Shown here piece after piece: positions 18,429-28,800 of a stretch of DNA of 64,000 nucleotides. The notes beneath the pieces are model-generated. The model was not told where the DNA came from and ran no database searches. It saw only the letters and a program-made list of their open reading frames with translations. Made by a program: the position numbers and the translations under genes. The DNA comes from Candidatus Symbiopectobacterium sp. 'North America' (GTDB lineage: Bacteria > Pseudomonadota > Gammaproteobacteria > Enterobacterales > Enterobacteriaceae). Positions within the stretch are counted from its first letter, which is position 1, and the number at the start of each line of letters is the position of its first letter. The stretch lies in contig NZ_PEHF01000049.1 of the NCBI RefSeq assembly GCF_015762685.1, positions 1-64,000 of the forward strand, given 5' to 3'.

Positions 18429-18796
18429 TATATTATCCCATGTCAAGAGAATTATTATTAAAGAGAAGATGCTACTTTTTTATAGCAAGTCCATTGTATG
18501 TATTCTTTCTTACAGTAATGTGAACAAGATCTTCAAAATCAGATATTAGTTCAGCTATTTCATTTTTGTGATTTCGTTCAGTTAATTAAACGAAATTTTA
18601 TGTATTTAAATTTGAAATATATTTATTATTGCTTATTTAATTGTATTAAAAATCGGATTGATGCCTGGAGAATACCTTCAAAAAATAATCATAAACAGGG
18701 TATTGCCAGTGCAAAAAAATATTTTTTCCACTGCCCTACGCGGGAGCAGATTCGATAAACGGTGGGGTTGGCGAGATAACGCAATGAAAAATGCTG
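18429..18796 (-). promoter_or_regulatory. kdgM upstream region with an operator-like palindrome
   Basis: No gene is seen. A perfect 8-bp inverted repeat ATTTCGTT/AACGAAAT with 10-nt spacing lies at 18571-18596, about 145 bp upstream of kdgM. It is not a good match to the KdgR consensus (GAAAC/GTTTC) that I would expect for this gene. The rest is very AT-rich, and an A7/T6 palindrome lies near 18710-18737. Confidence 0.4.
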
Positions 18797-18824
18797 TCCC
18801 CGTCAGAGAGGAACCTGACGGGGA
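18797..18824 (-). terminator. Candidate trp operon terminator
   Basis: A perfect 10-bp stem TCCCCGTCAG/CTGACGGGGA with an 8-nt loop, 18 nt past the trpA stop. On the minus strand CAGCATTTTTC follows, so the U-run starts a few bases late. Confidence 0.6.
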
Positions 18825-18841
18825 AGGGGAAAAAGCCTGAA

Positions 18842-19660
18842 TTAGCCGCGCGTCGCGGCTTTCATACGGCTGACAAAATCATGCAGTTTTGCCAGCATCA
18901 CTTCTGGCTGATGACGATGTTGTTCAATGATACGTATGATGGCTGAGCCTGAAATAGCACCTGCGGCACCGGAAGCGATAGCCTATTTTACCTGAGAAAG
19001 TTCTGAAATACCAAAGCCTTGCAGAGACGGCGCGGCGTGATATTCCGTCAGCGTGGCTACCAGGTGGTACAACGGCAGTTCAGCGCGCTTCTCCGCGCCC
19101 GTCACGCCTGCACGCGACAACAGATAGGTATAACCACGACCATGAGTGGCAATCTCTCTGAGCAAGGCGTCATTCGCGTTAGGCGGGCAGATAAAGATGG
19201 GCGCAACGTTGTGTCGCAAAGCGGCCGCGCGGAAGGGCGCAGATTCTTCAATCGGCACCTCGGCGATCAACACGGAATCAACCCCTGCATCGGCACAGCG
19301 CTGATAAAAGGCATCGATACCATTGCTGAAGACCAGATTGGCATACATCAACAGACCAATAGGCATGGTAGGGTGCTTTTGACGGATGGTCGCCAGCATC
19401 TCAAAACAGTGGCCGGGAGTCACTCCCGCCTCGAAGGCGCGCAAAGTCGCGGCCTGAATCGTGGGGCCGTCCGCCAGAGGATCGGAAAACAGGATGCCTA
19501 ATTCTAACGCATCATTCTAACGCATCGGCACCGGCATCGATTAACGTATCAATAATCTGTAATGATAGTGCCGGGTTTGGATCGCCCAAGGTTACGAAGG
19601 GAACAAAGGCACCTTCCTGCTTTTCCGCCAACTGCGCAAATCGTTGTTGATAACGCTCCA

Positions 19661-19661
<1 letters not shown>
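18842..19661 (-). pseudogene. trpA: trpA, tryptophan synthase alpha, broken
   Basis: TrpA cleaves indole-3-glycerol phosphate and passes indole to TrpB. Sequence for the full 268-residue protein is present, from [11 protein letters not shown] to the MKAATRG end. Two lesions disable it. A 13-bp tandem duplication at 19501-19526, after GADALE, shifts the frame. A TAG at 18983-18985, after GISELSQVK, stops the restored frame. The catalytic Asp loop and GISGSAI-type phosphate loop are still readable. The start codon overlaps the trpB stop (TGATG), as in other enterics. Confidence 0.93.
19501..19526 (-). repeat. 13-bp tandem duplication in trpA
   Basis: ATTCTAACGCATC occurs twice head to tail (19501-19513 and 19514-19526). 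Removing one copy restores the expected D-A-L-E-L-G reading frame, so the duplication itself is the inactivating mutation. Confidence 0.97.
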
Positions 19662-21017
<1,356 letters not shown>

Positions 21018-21020
21018 TTA

Positions 21021-22394
21021 TTACGGATAGAGCGGGGCAAAGGCGGCATGTATTTTCACCGCGTCTTTGATCCCAGGCTCTCTTTCGACACCTGAGTTAA
21101 CGTCCAGCCCGGCACAGCCGAACTGTGCGGCTTTCGCGCTATTGAACACATTCACGCCCCCCGCCAGCAGCACGTTACTCAGGTCAGCATCATGCAATAA
21201 ATTCCAGTCAAAACGCTCACCGCTACCGCCTTGTCCGTTATCAAACAGGTAGCGATTCACTCCGGCAAAATCGCGTTTAGGCAGTCTTTTTTCAACGCTG
21301 AGCGCTTTCCAAATCTGGCAGGTGGCGGGCAGCAACGCGCGCAACTCATCAATGGCGGTCTGGTTTTCGTTGCCGTGCAATTGCACGGCGAACAATCCCA
21401 GGTATCGGGCCGTTTGCGCAATCTCAGCGGTGGCCGCGTTACGGAATACGCCAACGTAGCGCAACGGTGCACCGGACATTACCGTTGGTGCGAATTCCGG
21501 TGTCACATAACACGGTGAAGAGGGGACAAAGATCAAGCAACCGTACACTGCACCGGCGTTATACGCCGCAGCGGCATCTATCGCACGCGTGAGTCCGCAC
21601 ACTTTATTTTCGCCCAGAATAAGACGGCGCACCGCCAATGACAGATTGGGCTCTGACATCAGCGAACTGCCAACCAGAAAGCCGTTAGCGTAGGCGCTGA
21701 GCTCGCGAATTTGTGCCGCGTTATGAATCCCGGACTCACTGATAACCGTAACACTTTTGGGCAAGCGCGGGGCCAGTGTGCGAGTGCGATCGAGATCGAT
21801 AGAAAGATCGCGCAGATCGCGATTATTGATACCGACCACGCGGGCGTTGAGCGCGATAGCCCGTTCCAGCTCAGCCTCGTTACTCACCTCTGTCAACACG
21901 CCCATTTTCAGGCTGTGGGCAACCTGGGCCAGTTCGCGGTATTCGTGATCGTCCAGTACGGAGAGCATCAGCAGAATGGCATCGGCCTGATAATGGCGAG
22001 CCAGATAAATCTGGTATTCCGAGATGATGAAATCTTTGCACAGCACCGGTTGTCTGACGACGGCGCTGATGCGCGGTAAAAAATCAAAACTGCCCTGAAA
22101 ATATGTCTCATCGGTCAGCACCGAGATGGCGGAGGCGTAATCGCTGTAGACGCGAGCAATGGTCACCGGATCAAAATCTTCGCGAATCAGCCCTTTGGAA
22201 GGCGATGTCTTTTTGCATTCCAGAATAAACGCGGGCTTTTTATGTTTGAGCGCCGCATAAAAATCGCGCTGGCTAGGAACAAGATCCGCTTGAAAACTGG
22301 ATAACAGCTGTGCTTGCTGGCGCGCAACAATCCAACTCACTTTATCCTTTACGATTTTACCCAGTACGGTCTTGTTCAGTTCTGATTCTTGCAT
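21021..22394 (-). CDS. trpC: TrpC(F): indole-3-glycerol phosphate synthase / PRA isomerase
   Basis: A fused enzyme of 457 residues catalysing two consecutive steps of tryptophan synthesis; the full open frame is kept. The N-terminal IGPS domain (1-255) has [39 protein letters not shown] and SESGI, all intact. The C-terminal isomerase domain (256-457) keeps the catalytic Cys in VCGLTR and the Asp in GLDVNSGVE. It shows Y-G-C-L-I-F for Y-G-G-L-I-F and S-P-C-Y-V for S-P-R-x-V, the latter replacing an active-site Arg. Isomerase activity is therefore doubtful. Since every other trp gene is broken, the open frame may be chance. Confidence 0.9.
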   Translation of the reverse strand: MQESELNKTVLGKIVKDKVSWIVARQQAQLLSSFQADLVPSQRDFYAALKHKKPAFILECKKTSPSKGLIREDFDPVTIARVYSDYASAISVLTDETYFQGSFDFLPRISAVVRQPVLCKDFIISEYQIYLARHYQADAILLMLSVLDDHEYRELAQVAHSLKMGVLTEVSNEAELERAIALNARVVGINNRDLRDLSIDLDRTRTLAPRLPKSVTVISESGIHNAAQIRELSAYANGFLVGSSLMSEPNLSLAVRRLILGENKVCGLTRAIDAAAAYNAGAVYGCLIFVPSSPCYVTPEFAPTVMSGAPLRYVGVFRNAATAEIAQTARYLGLFAVQLHGNENQTAIDELRALLPATCQIWKALSVEKRLPKRDFAGVNRYLFDNGQGGSGERFDWNLLHDADLSNVLLAGGVNVFNSAKAAQFGCAGLDVNSGVEREPGIKDAVKIHAAFAPLYP

Positions 22395-22401
22395 AGCACC
22401 T

Positions 22402-23444
22402 TTACACTCTGGCGGCGAGCGCTGTCACGCGCTGATAAGCCTGCCCGCTGTGAATAACATCCAATGCCTGCTGCGCGTTCTGGCGCAAATCTTCTTGTCC
22501 GAACAGGCGCAACAGTAATGCAACTTTGGCGGCCATGGCATTTGCGTGCGCGCGTTCACCTTTGCCTTGTAACAGACGTGTCAGAATATCACGGTTTTCT
22601 TCGGGCAGCCCGCCCTGAAGTGCAGAAAGCGGGGCGCTCTCGAGACCAAAATCACGGTGGGTCAGCTCGTAGGTTTCCACCTTGCCATCGCGCAGTTCTG
22701 CCACCTGAGTAGGGGCGTGCAGCGCGACTTCATCCATACCGCCGCCGTGCACGACGGCAGCACTTTGATAGCCGAGCACACGCAGCGTTTCGGCGATGGG
22801 CGTCACCAGATGCGGGCTGTAAACCCCAATCAGCGCCAGCGGCGGGCGCGCCGGGGCCCCAGCACGTTAAACAGCGTGCGGGTTTTCAGCAACTGACGTA
22901 CTGGCATCGCGTGGCGAAATCCGGTGTGGTATTGCGGTGCAAACAAAAATCAGACGCCCAGGTCGTCCAGTGCCTGACGTGATTGCTCAGGTGCCATATC
23001 CAGTTTAATGCCGAATGCAGACAGCAGATCGGAAGAGCCTGAACGGCTGGAGACGCTGCGGTTGCCGTGCTTGGCGACCTTCACGCCGCAACTGGCGGCA
23101 ACGAACGCGCTGGTCGTTGAGATATTGATGCTGTTGGTGCCATCCCCGCCGGTGCCGACGATATCGGCAAACAGGTAGTCAGGGCGTGGGAAAGGCTGCG
23201 CATCCGCCAGTAAGGCAGCAGCTGCACCAGCGATCTCTTCCGGGTGCTCGCCGCGCACCTTCATGCTGATCAGGGCGGCTGCCAACTGTGCGGGCTTTAA
23301 CTCGCCGTGCACAATCGCGCTGAACAGCGCCTGACTCTCAGCGCGAGAAATGGCCTGAGCGCCAAACAGTTTTTCCAGAATGGCCTGCTTTTCCAGTGTG
23401 GTATCGAGCGAAGCGGCGGTCAGCGTATTTACAGAAGCGTACAT
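22402..23444 (-). pseudogene. trpD: trpD, anthranilate phosphoribosyltransferase, broken
   Basis: It transfers phosphoribose to anthranilate. It is not fused to trpG, as in Serratia, Yersinia and Pectobacterium and unlike E. coli. The motifs [14 protein letters not shown] and [15 protein letters not shown] are kept. A TGA at 22950-22952 replaces the Cys of L-G-V-C-F-L-F. Near 22853 about 10 nt are missing from the L-G-P-L-x-N-P-A segment, giving a second frame break. The C-terminal part ([13 protein letters not shown] to TALAARV) is readable. The N terminus is longer than usual, so translation may have started at an internal codon. Confidence 0.92.
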
Positions 23445-23506
23445 AATATATCCTTAAATTCGGTAATGATTTTTGTTGTGAGTCGCGATAAGGCCTATGC
23501 CAGCGC

Positions 23507-24074
23507 TCACGCCAGCGTCTGCTCCAGCAGACGGGCACCGTGAGTGGTCAGGATAGATTCGGGGTGAAACTGGAAGCCGCAGACGCGATCGGCGTCATGA
23601 CGCACTGCCATCACCATGCCATTAAAATGGGCATTGACTGTGAGTTCATCAGGCTCCTGACTGCCCACCATTGAGTGGTAACGCGCCACCGGTAAGGGGT
23701 TAGGCAATCCCTGAAACATCGCCTGGCCGTCGTGTTCAATGGACGAGACTTTACCGTGCAGGATTTCACTGGCTTGACCCACGTGGCCGCCATAGGCTTC
23801 AACAATCGCCTGATGCCCCAAAACAGACGCCAATAATCGGCAAACGACCGCGCAGTTGGGTTAACAGCGCAGGCATGCAACCGGCCTGCGCTGGAGTGCC
23901 AGGGCCGGGCGAGAGCATCAGAACCGGTTTTTCCAGGGTTTTCAGGCGGGCAATGATGGTATCCACAGGCATCTGATTGCGGTAAATCACTACGTTATGG
24001 CCGCTGGCGCGTAGTTGGTCCACCAAGTTGTAGGTGAAAGAATCAATGTTATCGAGCAATAGGATATCGGCCAT
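23507..24074 (-). pseudogene. trpG: trpG, anthranilate synthase glutaminase, frameshifted
   Basis: The glutamine amidotransferase subunit that feeds ammonia to Trp[29 protein letters not shown] and the nucleophile-elbow Cys (GVC) are present. An inserted base directly after that Cys, in T-T-T-T-G-G-G-G near 23825, throws the frame. The rest, with the catalytic His-Glu (FQFHPESI), follows in another frame. Its ATG overlaps the trpE stop (TGATG), so translation was coupled. Confidence 0.92.
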
Positions 24075-25645
24075 CAGAAGATCTCCTTGGCATGGTGAGC
24101 CGTGGCAATGGCGCGAAGCACCGCGCGCGCTTTGTTTCGGGTTTCGTCCGCTTCCGCTTGTGGCTGCGAGTCGAGCACCACGCCCGCTCCAGACTGAACG
24201 GTAGCGATACAGTCTTCAACATAGGCAGAGCGGATAACGATGCAGGTGTCCAAATCGCCGTGAGCCGTGAAATAGCCCACGGCACCACAGTAGCTGCCGC
24301 GTCGCGTTTTTTCACTTTCGGCAATCAGTTGCATGGCGCGTACTTTTGGCGCACCGCTCAGCGTGCCCATGTTCATGCAGGCCCGGTAGGCGTGCAGTAC
24401 ATCCAAATCCTTACGCAACGTACCGACAACGCGGGAAACCAGATGCATCACGAAAGAGTAGCGATCCACTTTGGTCAGATCGGCCACGTAGCGACTACCG
24501 GGTTCACAGATACGCGCCAGATCGACCAGCATCAGGTGCTCTGCCAGCTCTTTATGGTCAGTGCGCATTTCCAGCTCAATGCGGCTGTCGAGATCGCGAT
24601 CCAGTGAACCATCGGCACGACGGCCGCGCGGGCGCGTACCGGCAATGGGATAGATTTCGATCTGACGAGAATCCGCGTCGTATTTCAGCAAGCTTTCAGG
24701 AGAGGCACCAAACAAGGTGAAGTCATTATCCTGCATAAAGAACATATAGGGGCTTGGGTTGTTCTCTTTTAGCGTCTGGTACGCGGCCAGTGGCGATGGG
24801 CACGGCAGGGAGAAACGGCGTGACGGCACCACCTGGAAGGTTTCACCAATGCGAATCGCTTACTGCATTTGACGCACCACGGCACCGTATTCTTCGTCAC
24901 TCAGGTTACAGCTGAGCGCCATATCCGTCAGTGTCTGACGCGGCAGCGCGGGTGCAGGCTGCTGCAACTGGTGCCCTAACTGTGCCAGGCGATGTTGCAG
25001 GCGCTGACGTTCGGTTGCATCTGGCGTGAACAGGCTGGCCTGTAAATGCGTGACGCGCTGTTGGTGATCCAGAATCAACAAGGTTTCTGCCAGATAAATA
25101 CAGTAATCCGGGCAGCGCTGCTGTTGGCTTAGTGGCGGTAATGCTTCAAACCCGGCAACCAAATCGTAAGCAAACAGACCACCGAAGAACATCGCTTCCC
25201 GCTCATTAGCAGGGCTGGTTACCAGCGTTTGCAGCAGACGCAGTGCGTCAAACACGGACAGCGAACGCAGACGCACATCTTCGTCTTGCTGGGTATCAAC
25301 TGCGGGGAAGGTCAATTCACGGCCGTTGGGGCGCACGGCGACATCGATATCTGCCGGTAACAGTTGGTCAAGCAGTGGCAGCAGTGTCGCACCGTTAGCG
25401 GTCAATGCCTGAATGGAGACCTGCTGCCCCAGTGCGGTGATACGAAGTGCTCTATCAATGATCAACAGGCTTTTCAGATCCTGTTTACTGTCAATTTCAG
25501 CAGATTCCAGCAGCAGCGTGGTCGGTCGGGCACCGCACAGCTGATGGAAAACCGCACTCGGATTATCGCGATAAGCGGCTTCGATGCGCAGCAGTTCAAG
25601 CTGCGGCTTATCGGTGGATGAAGATATCGTTGCTGATGTTTGCAT
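24074..25645 (-). pseudogene. trpE: trpE, anthranilate synthase component I, broken
   Basis: It converts chorismate to anthranilate with TrpG and is the feedback-controlled first step. The tryptophan-binding LLES motif (residues 45-48) remains. A TAA at 24860-24862 replaces a Lys after VVRQMQ. An in-frame 15-bp loss near 24515 removes N-D-L-A-R from the conserved D-L-A-R-N-D-L-A-R-I-C chorismate-enzyme motif. [32 protein letters not shown] and [15 protein letters not shown] are otherwise intact. Two further odd Cys replacements (Y-C-G-A-V-G-Y and V-E-D-C-I-A) suggest relaxed selection. Confidence 0.94.
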
Positions 25646-25716
25646 CGTCGCTACTCTGGTTGTCTGCTGTTAGTTTTATGTCGGTTTTACGTCATCGCAC
25701 AGCAGTAAGTCATAAA

Positions 25717-25740
25717 AAAAACCGCCAATTAAGCGGGTTT
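25717..25740 (-). terminator. trp attenuator
   Basis: On the minus strand AAACCCGC-TTAATTG-GCGG-T8 forms a terminator 35 nt after the trpL stop. The stem is imperfect: CCGC pairs GCGG and AAA pairs UUU, but one C is bulged because a matching G seems lost. This should weaken termination. Confidence 0.75.
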
Positions 25741-25773
25741 AGATATTTTGCATGTTGTGATAACAGCTATGCG

Positions 25774-25872
25774 TTAATACTCCACCCGCCACAGGGAAGA
25801 GCGCCACCAACCAATGGTTTTGAAGCTGCCGCGTAGGTTGCTATTTACCACTGCGAGAAAGTGCGTTGCCAT
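25774..25872 (-). CDS. trpL: trpL leader peptide
   Basis: A 32-codon leader frame too short for ordinary gene calling. It runs from the ATG at 25872 to a TAA at 25774-25776 and ends I-G-W-W-R-S-S-L-W-R-V-E-Y. The adjacent Trp-Trp plus a third Trp is the signature of transcription attenuation, where a ribosome stalled for charged tRNA-Trp prevents terminator formation. It is longer than the 14 codons of E. coli trpL. It lies about 30 nt after the inferred transcription start and ahead of a terminator, so the control module is complete although the structural genes are not. Confidence 0.85.
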   Translation of the reverse strand: MATHFLAVVNSNLRGSFKTIGWWRSSLWRVEY

Positions 25873-25902
25873 TATCACATTTCCATCTATTTGCTGAATT
25901 TT

Positions 25903-25937
25903 CGTACTAGTTAACTAGTTTATAAGCGCGTTATCAA
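25903..25937 (-). promoter_or_regulatory. trp promoter with TrpR operator
   Basis: On the minus strand, TTGATA (25932-25937) and TTAACT (25909-25914) are 17 bp apart. The -10 lies inside AACTAGTTAACTAGTACG, a near-perfect TrpR operator palindrome identical in its core to the E. coli trp operator. Repression by TrpR with bound tryptophan is expected. Confidence 0.92.
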
Positions 25938-26064
25938 CGGGTTAACGCATTTTATTTTATCGGTACCGTACCGCAGTCGTGTGGTTCCCCTGCGGCGGTG
26001 TTTAATGGCATGATGTCCCGCGTCTCAGATCCCCTGAGCAGCATTAACAACCATAGGTGCCTGT

Positions 26065-26988
26065 GTGTCCGAACTTTCCGTTGCTCTGTCTCCCAGTCTG
26101 CTGTTTGATTTGCACAGCCACACTACCGCTTCGGATGGAGAACTGTCGCCCGGCGATCTGGTGCAACGCGCCGTTGAGATGCGCGTTGGTGTTCTGGCGA
26201 TTACCGATCACGATACCGTGGCGGGACTGGCTGCCGCGCAGCAGGTGATAGCCGCATTGAATCTGCCGTTACGGCTGGTGCCTGGGCTTGAGATCTCCAC
26301 CCTGTGGGAAAATCATGAGATTCATATTGTCGGTTTAGGTATTGATCCCCAACACGTCGCCCTGACGCACCTGCTTGAACAGCAGAAGGCGCGCCGCTGG
26401 CAGCGTGCGCAGGCAATCAGTGAGCAGTTGGAGAAGGCGCGTATTCCGGGCGCACTGGAAGGGGCACAGCGTCTTGCCGGAGAGGGCGAAATCACCCGTA
26501 GTCATTTTGCCCGTTTTCTGGTGGAGCAGGGCAAGGCCAGCAATGTGGGGCAGGTGTTCAAATCCTATCTGGCAAAAGGGAAAACCGGATATGTCCCGCC
26601 GCAGTGGTGTACAATAGCAGAAGCCGTTGATGTTATTCATCATGCGGGCGGTGTGGCGGTACTGGCGCATCCTGGGCGCTATGATTTGTCTCCCAAATGG
26701 CTCAAGCGGGTGCTGGCCAGTTTTGTGGCAGCTGCGGGGGATGCGATGGAGGTCGCCCAGTGCCAACAAGCGCCGGACGAACGAACTCAACTGGCGCGTT
26801 ACGCGCAGGATTTTCAGCTCTATGCCTCACAGGGCTCTGATTTTCACCGTCTCTGCGCCTGGATAGAGTTGGGGCGCAAGCTCTGGTTGCCCGGCGGTGT
26901 AACGCCGGTGTGGCAACATCCCGTGCTGGCAGCACTGCCGTTGACCGCAGACGCGTTGCACCGCGACGGATGCGAAACGTCGCGCTAA
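26065..26988 (+). CDS. rnm: TrpH (YciV), PHP-domain 5'-3' exoribonuclease
   Basis: A 307-residue PHP-family metal-dependent phosphoesterase, known as YciV/TrpH and as RNase AM, which trims 5' ends of ribosomal RNAs in E. coli. The start is GTG at 26065, matching the family. Metal-site motifs are all present: DLHSHTTASDG, ITDHDT, PGLEIST, HEIHIVG, AHPGRYD and GSDFH. PPQWCTIAEAVDVIHHAGG and IELGRKLWLP are family signatures. The gene is intact and divergent from the trp operon; yciO follows 22 bp later and is likely co-transcribed. Confidence 0.95.
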   Translation: MSELSVALSPSLLFDLHSHTTASDGELSPGDLVQRAVEMRVGVLAITDHDTVAGLAAAQQVIAALNLPLRLVPGLEISTLWENHEIHIVGLGIDPQHVALTHLLEQQKARRWQRAQAISEQLEKARIPGALEGAQRLAGEGEITRSHFARFLVEQGKASNVGQVFKSYLAKGKTGYVPPQWCTIAEAVDVIHHAGGVAVLAHPGRYDLSPKWLKRVLASFVAAAGDAMEVAQCQQAPDERTQLARYAQDFQLYASQGSDFHRLCAWIELGRKLWLPGGVTPVWQHPVLAALPLTADALHRDGCETSR

Positions 26989-27010
26989 ATTCGATGTTTA
27001 AGGACGTATC

Positions 27011-27631
27011 ATGAGTCAGTTTTTTTATATTCATCCACAAAACCCTCAGCCGCGGTTGATCAATCAATCTGTTGATGTGCTGCGTAAAGGTGGCGTGCTG
27101 GTCTATCCCACCGATTCCGGTTACGCATTGGGATGTATGCTGGGGGAGAAAAATGCGATGGAGCGCATTTGCCAAATTCGCCATCTGGACAGCAACCACA
27201 ACTTCACCATCGTGTGTCGCGATCTTTCCGAAATATCCACCTATGCCTATGTGGACAATGCAGTATTTCGCCTGATCAAAAACAATACGCCCGGTAACTA
27301 CACCTTTATTTTGAAAGCCACCAAAGAGGTGCCGCGTCGATTGATGAGTGAAAAGCGCAAAACCATCGGCCTGCGTGTGCCTTCTAACGAGATTGCGCTG
27401 GCGCTGTTGGAAGCGCTGAATGAGCCGCTAATGTCGACTACATTGATGCTGCCGGGTAATGATTTTGCGGAATCCGATCCGAAGGAAATTCATGATCATT
27501 TGGGCAAACGGGTAGATTTGATTATCCACGGTGGATTTCTGGGGCAAAAACCCACAACGGTGATTGATTTGACCGACTCCACGCCGGTTGTGGTGCGTGA
27601 AGGCACCGGTGATATCTCACCGTTTCAGTGA
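27011..27631 (+). CDS. yciO: YciO, YrdC/Sua5-domain protein
   Basis: A 206-residue protein of the YrdC/Sua5 fold, starting MSQFFYIHPQNPQPRLINQS, the same length as E. coli YciO. KGGVLVYPTDSGYALGC and the K-x-R-R-Y-equivalent region (ICQIRHLDSNHNFT) are present. In contrast to TsaC, which makes threonylcarbamoyl-AMP for tRNA modification, YciO's role is uncertain; hydrolysis of the threonylcarbamoyl modification has been proposed. It ends REGTGDISPFQ, and no lesion is seen. Confidence 0.94.
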   Translation: MSQFFYIHPQNPQPRLINQSVDVLRKGGVLVYPTDSGYALGCMLGEKNAMERICQIRHLDSNHNFTIVCRDLSEISTYAYVDNAVFRLIKNNTPGNYTFILKATKEVPRRLMSEKRKTIGLRVPSNEIALALLEALNEPLMSTTLMLPGNDFAESDPKEIHDHLGKRVDLIIHGGFLGQKPTTVIDLTDSTPVVVREGTGDISPFQ

Positions 27632-27663
27632 TCAAAACGCCCCCTGTGCCTTGTGTTCAGCTT

Positions 27664-28519
27664 TCAGGCTCCGACAGCGAATGGCACAGCGAAAATTGGG
27701 TAATCGGGTGCTGTTCCCAGCCTGCTTGTAAAAATAACGGGGTCAACGCCTGTGGTACGGCGACAGGCGTTGAAATCCCCCTCGAACTGTGCAGCCAGTG
27801 CCTGAAGTACCCGTTGTGCATGATCTTGCCGCCGGGCGGGGGGCATGACATAAAGCGCCCGCAACTGTGGCTTGGTAAACGCGGTGGCAACGATGGCGTA
27901 GGCATCATTGCCTCAGCGATATCCTTGTGTCGGCAGTGCAACCGTGCCCAAAGGATCGATCATCCAGGGTAACGCGTTATTAGGTGTTGCGATCATGCTG
28001 CCAATAACGGTGACCGGATCGCACCGCGTTAATGCTACCGTACTGTTTATTGCCTCACTCGCCAGTGGTGCAGTAAAGCCGCACAGGATGTCTTGACGTG
28101 TAAACCCCATCCTGTCATACAAGGCTATGCCTGCCGAATTGCTGCTAATCACCTCAAGCCACAGGGCGCTATCCCCCCGTTGATGCGCTTCACGCAGCAG
28201 TTGCTCTAACATCGCGGTTCCCAAACCGCCACGGCGCCAGCGCGGATGAATGGCAAAGGCGGCCAAGCGGCAACGCGAGCCGCGTCGCACCATGATTGCC
28301 AGCGCCACCGGATTCCAGCGCCACCGGATTATTGTTGGCGCTCCAGATGCGACTCTCGGTCAACGACAGACCCTCGGCGTTAAAACGCGTGGCAAACGTC
28401 GGGCCATCGAGGGTGAAAGGGACAACATAATCCGTGAAGCACTCGGTCAATATGGCGGCGAGCTGATGGCTGTTGTAGTGCGTGGCATCACGGCAGACCA
28501 GCGGTGAAATCGATGTCAT
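27664..28519 (-). pseudogene. GNAT-family N-acetyltransferase, broken
   Basis: The pieces together would give about 280 residues. The N-terminal part (MTSISPLVCRDATHYN, ILTECFTDYVVPF) is followed by a GNAT acetyl-CoA-binding region (FAIHPRWRRGGLGTAMLEQL with R-x-x-G-x-G, then SNSAGIALYDRMGF). A C-terminal extension (TKPQLRALYVMPPARRQ) follows. A 16-bp tandem duplication (28299-28330) shifts the frame before the GNAT core, and a TGA at about 27913 stops the restored frame after LPTQGYR. The substrate is unknown. It lies convergent with yciO and divergent from rluB. Confidence 0.85.
28299..28330 (-). repeat. 16-bp tandem duplication in the GNAT gene
   Basis: CCAGCGCCACCGGATT is present twice in direct succession. 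Deleting one copy joins the two GNAT reading frames (N-N-N-P-V-A-L-A-I-M), so this is the primary inactivating event. Confidence 0.96.
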
Positions 28520-28800
28520 GGACGTTTCCTGTAGTGTCGGCGCTAGCGTATACGGTTCCCTGGAAACAGGATTATCGATCGATATGCCGTTGTATTCAAA
28601 AAAGATACGCTTTTTAGCCTAAAATTCATGTAGAATGATAGGCCACTCGCGCTACGGGTACGGCGATGTGGCTATAAGCAGTAGGGGGCATTGCCCGGAT
28701 TCCTCTGTTAAACAGATACTCATCAGTGAGTTATGCGGAAATTAAAGTTAACTCATTGTTTTATCCGACGCCTGTGAAGGCGACACTCTGAGGCTGCTCA
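28520..28800 (+). promoter_or_regulatory. rluB upstream region
   Basis: A 281-bp gap with no protein gene. A candidate -10 TAGAAT lies at about 28631. The roughly 165-nt leader before rluB contains short hairpin-forming stretches (GGGCATTGCCC near 28687-28697). No known riboswitch or sRNA was recognised. Confidence 0.35.

Noticed and set aside
18518..18540. CRP site upstream of kdgM (TGTGAACAAGATCTTCAAA)
   Set aside because: Only one half-site fits; too weak to list.
18658..18840. 60-codon plus-strand frame after trpA
   Set aside because: No homology recognised. It overlaps the trp terminator hairpin and is probably random.
21021..22394. Calling trpC(F) a pseudogene
   Set aside because: The frame is complete and the synthase domain is clean; active-site substitutions alone are not enough, so it is reported as a CDS with a warning.
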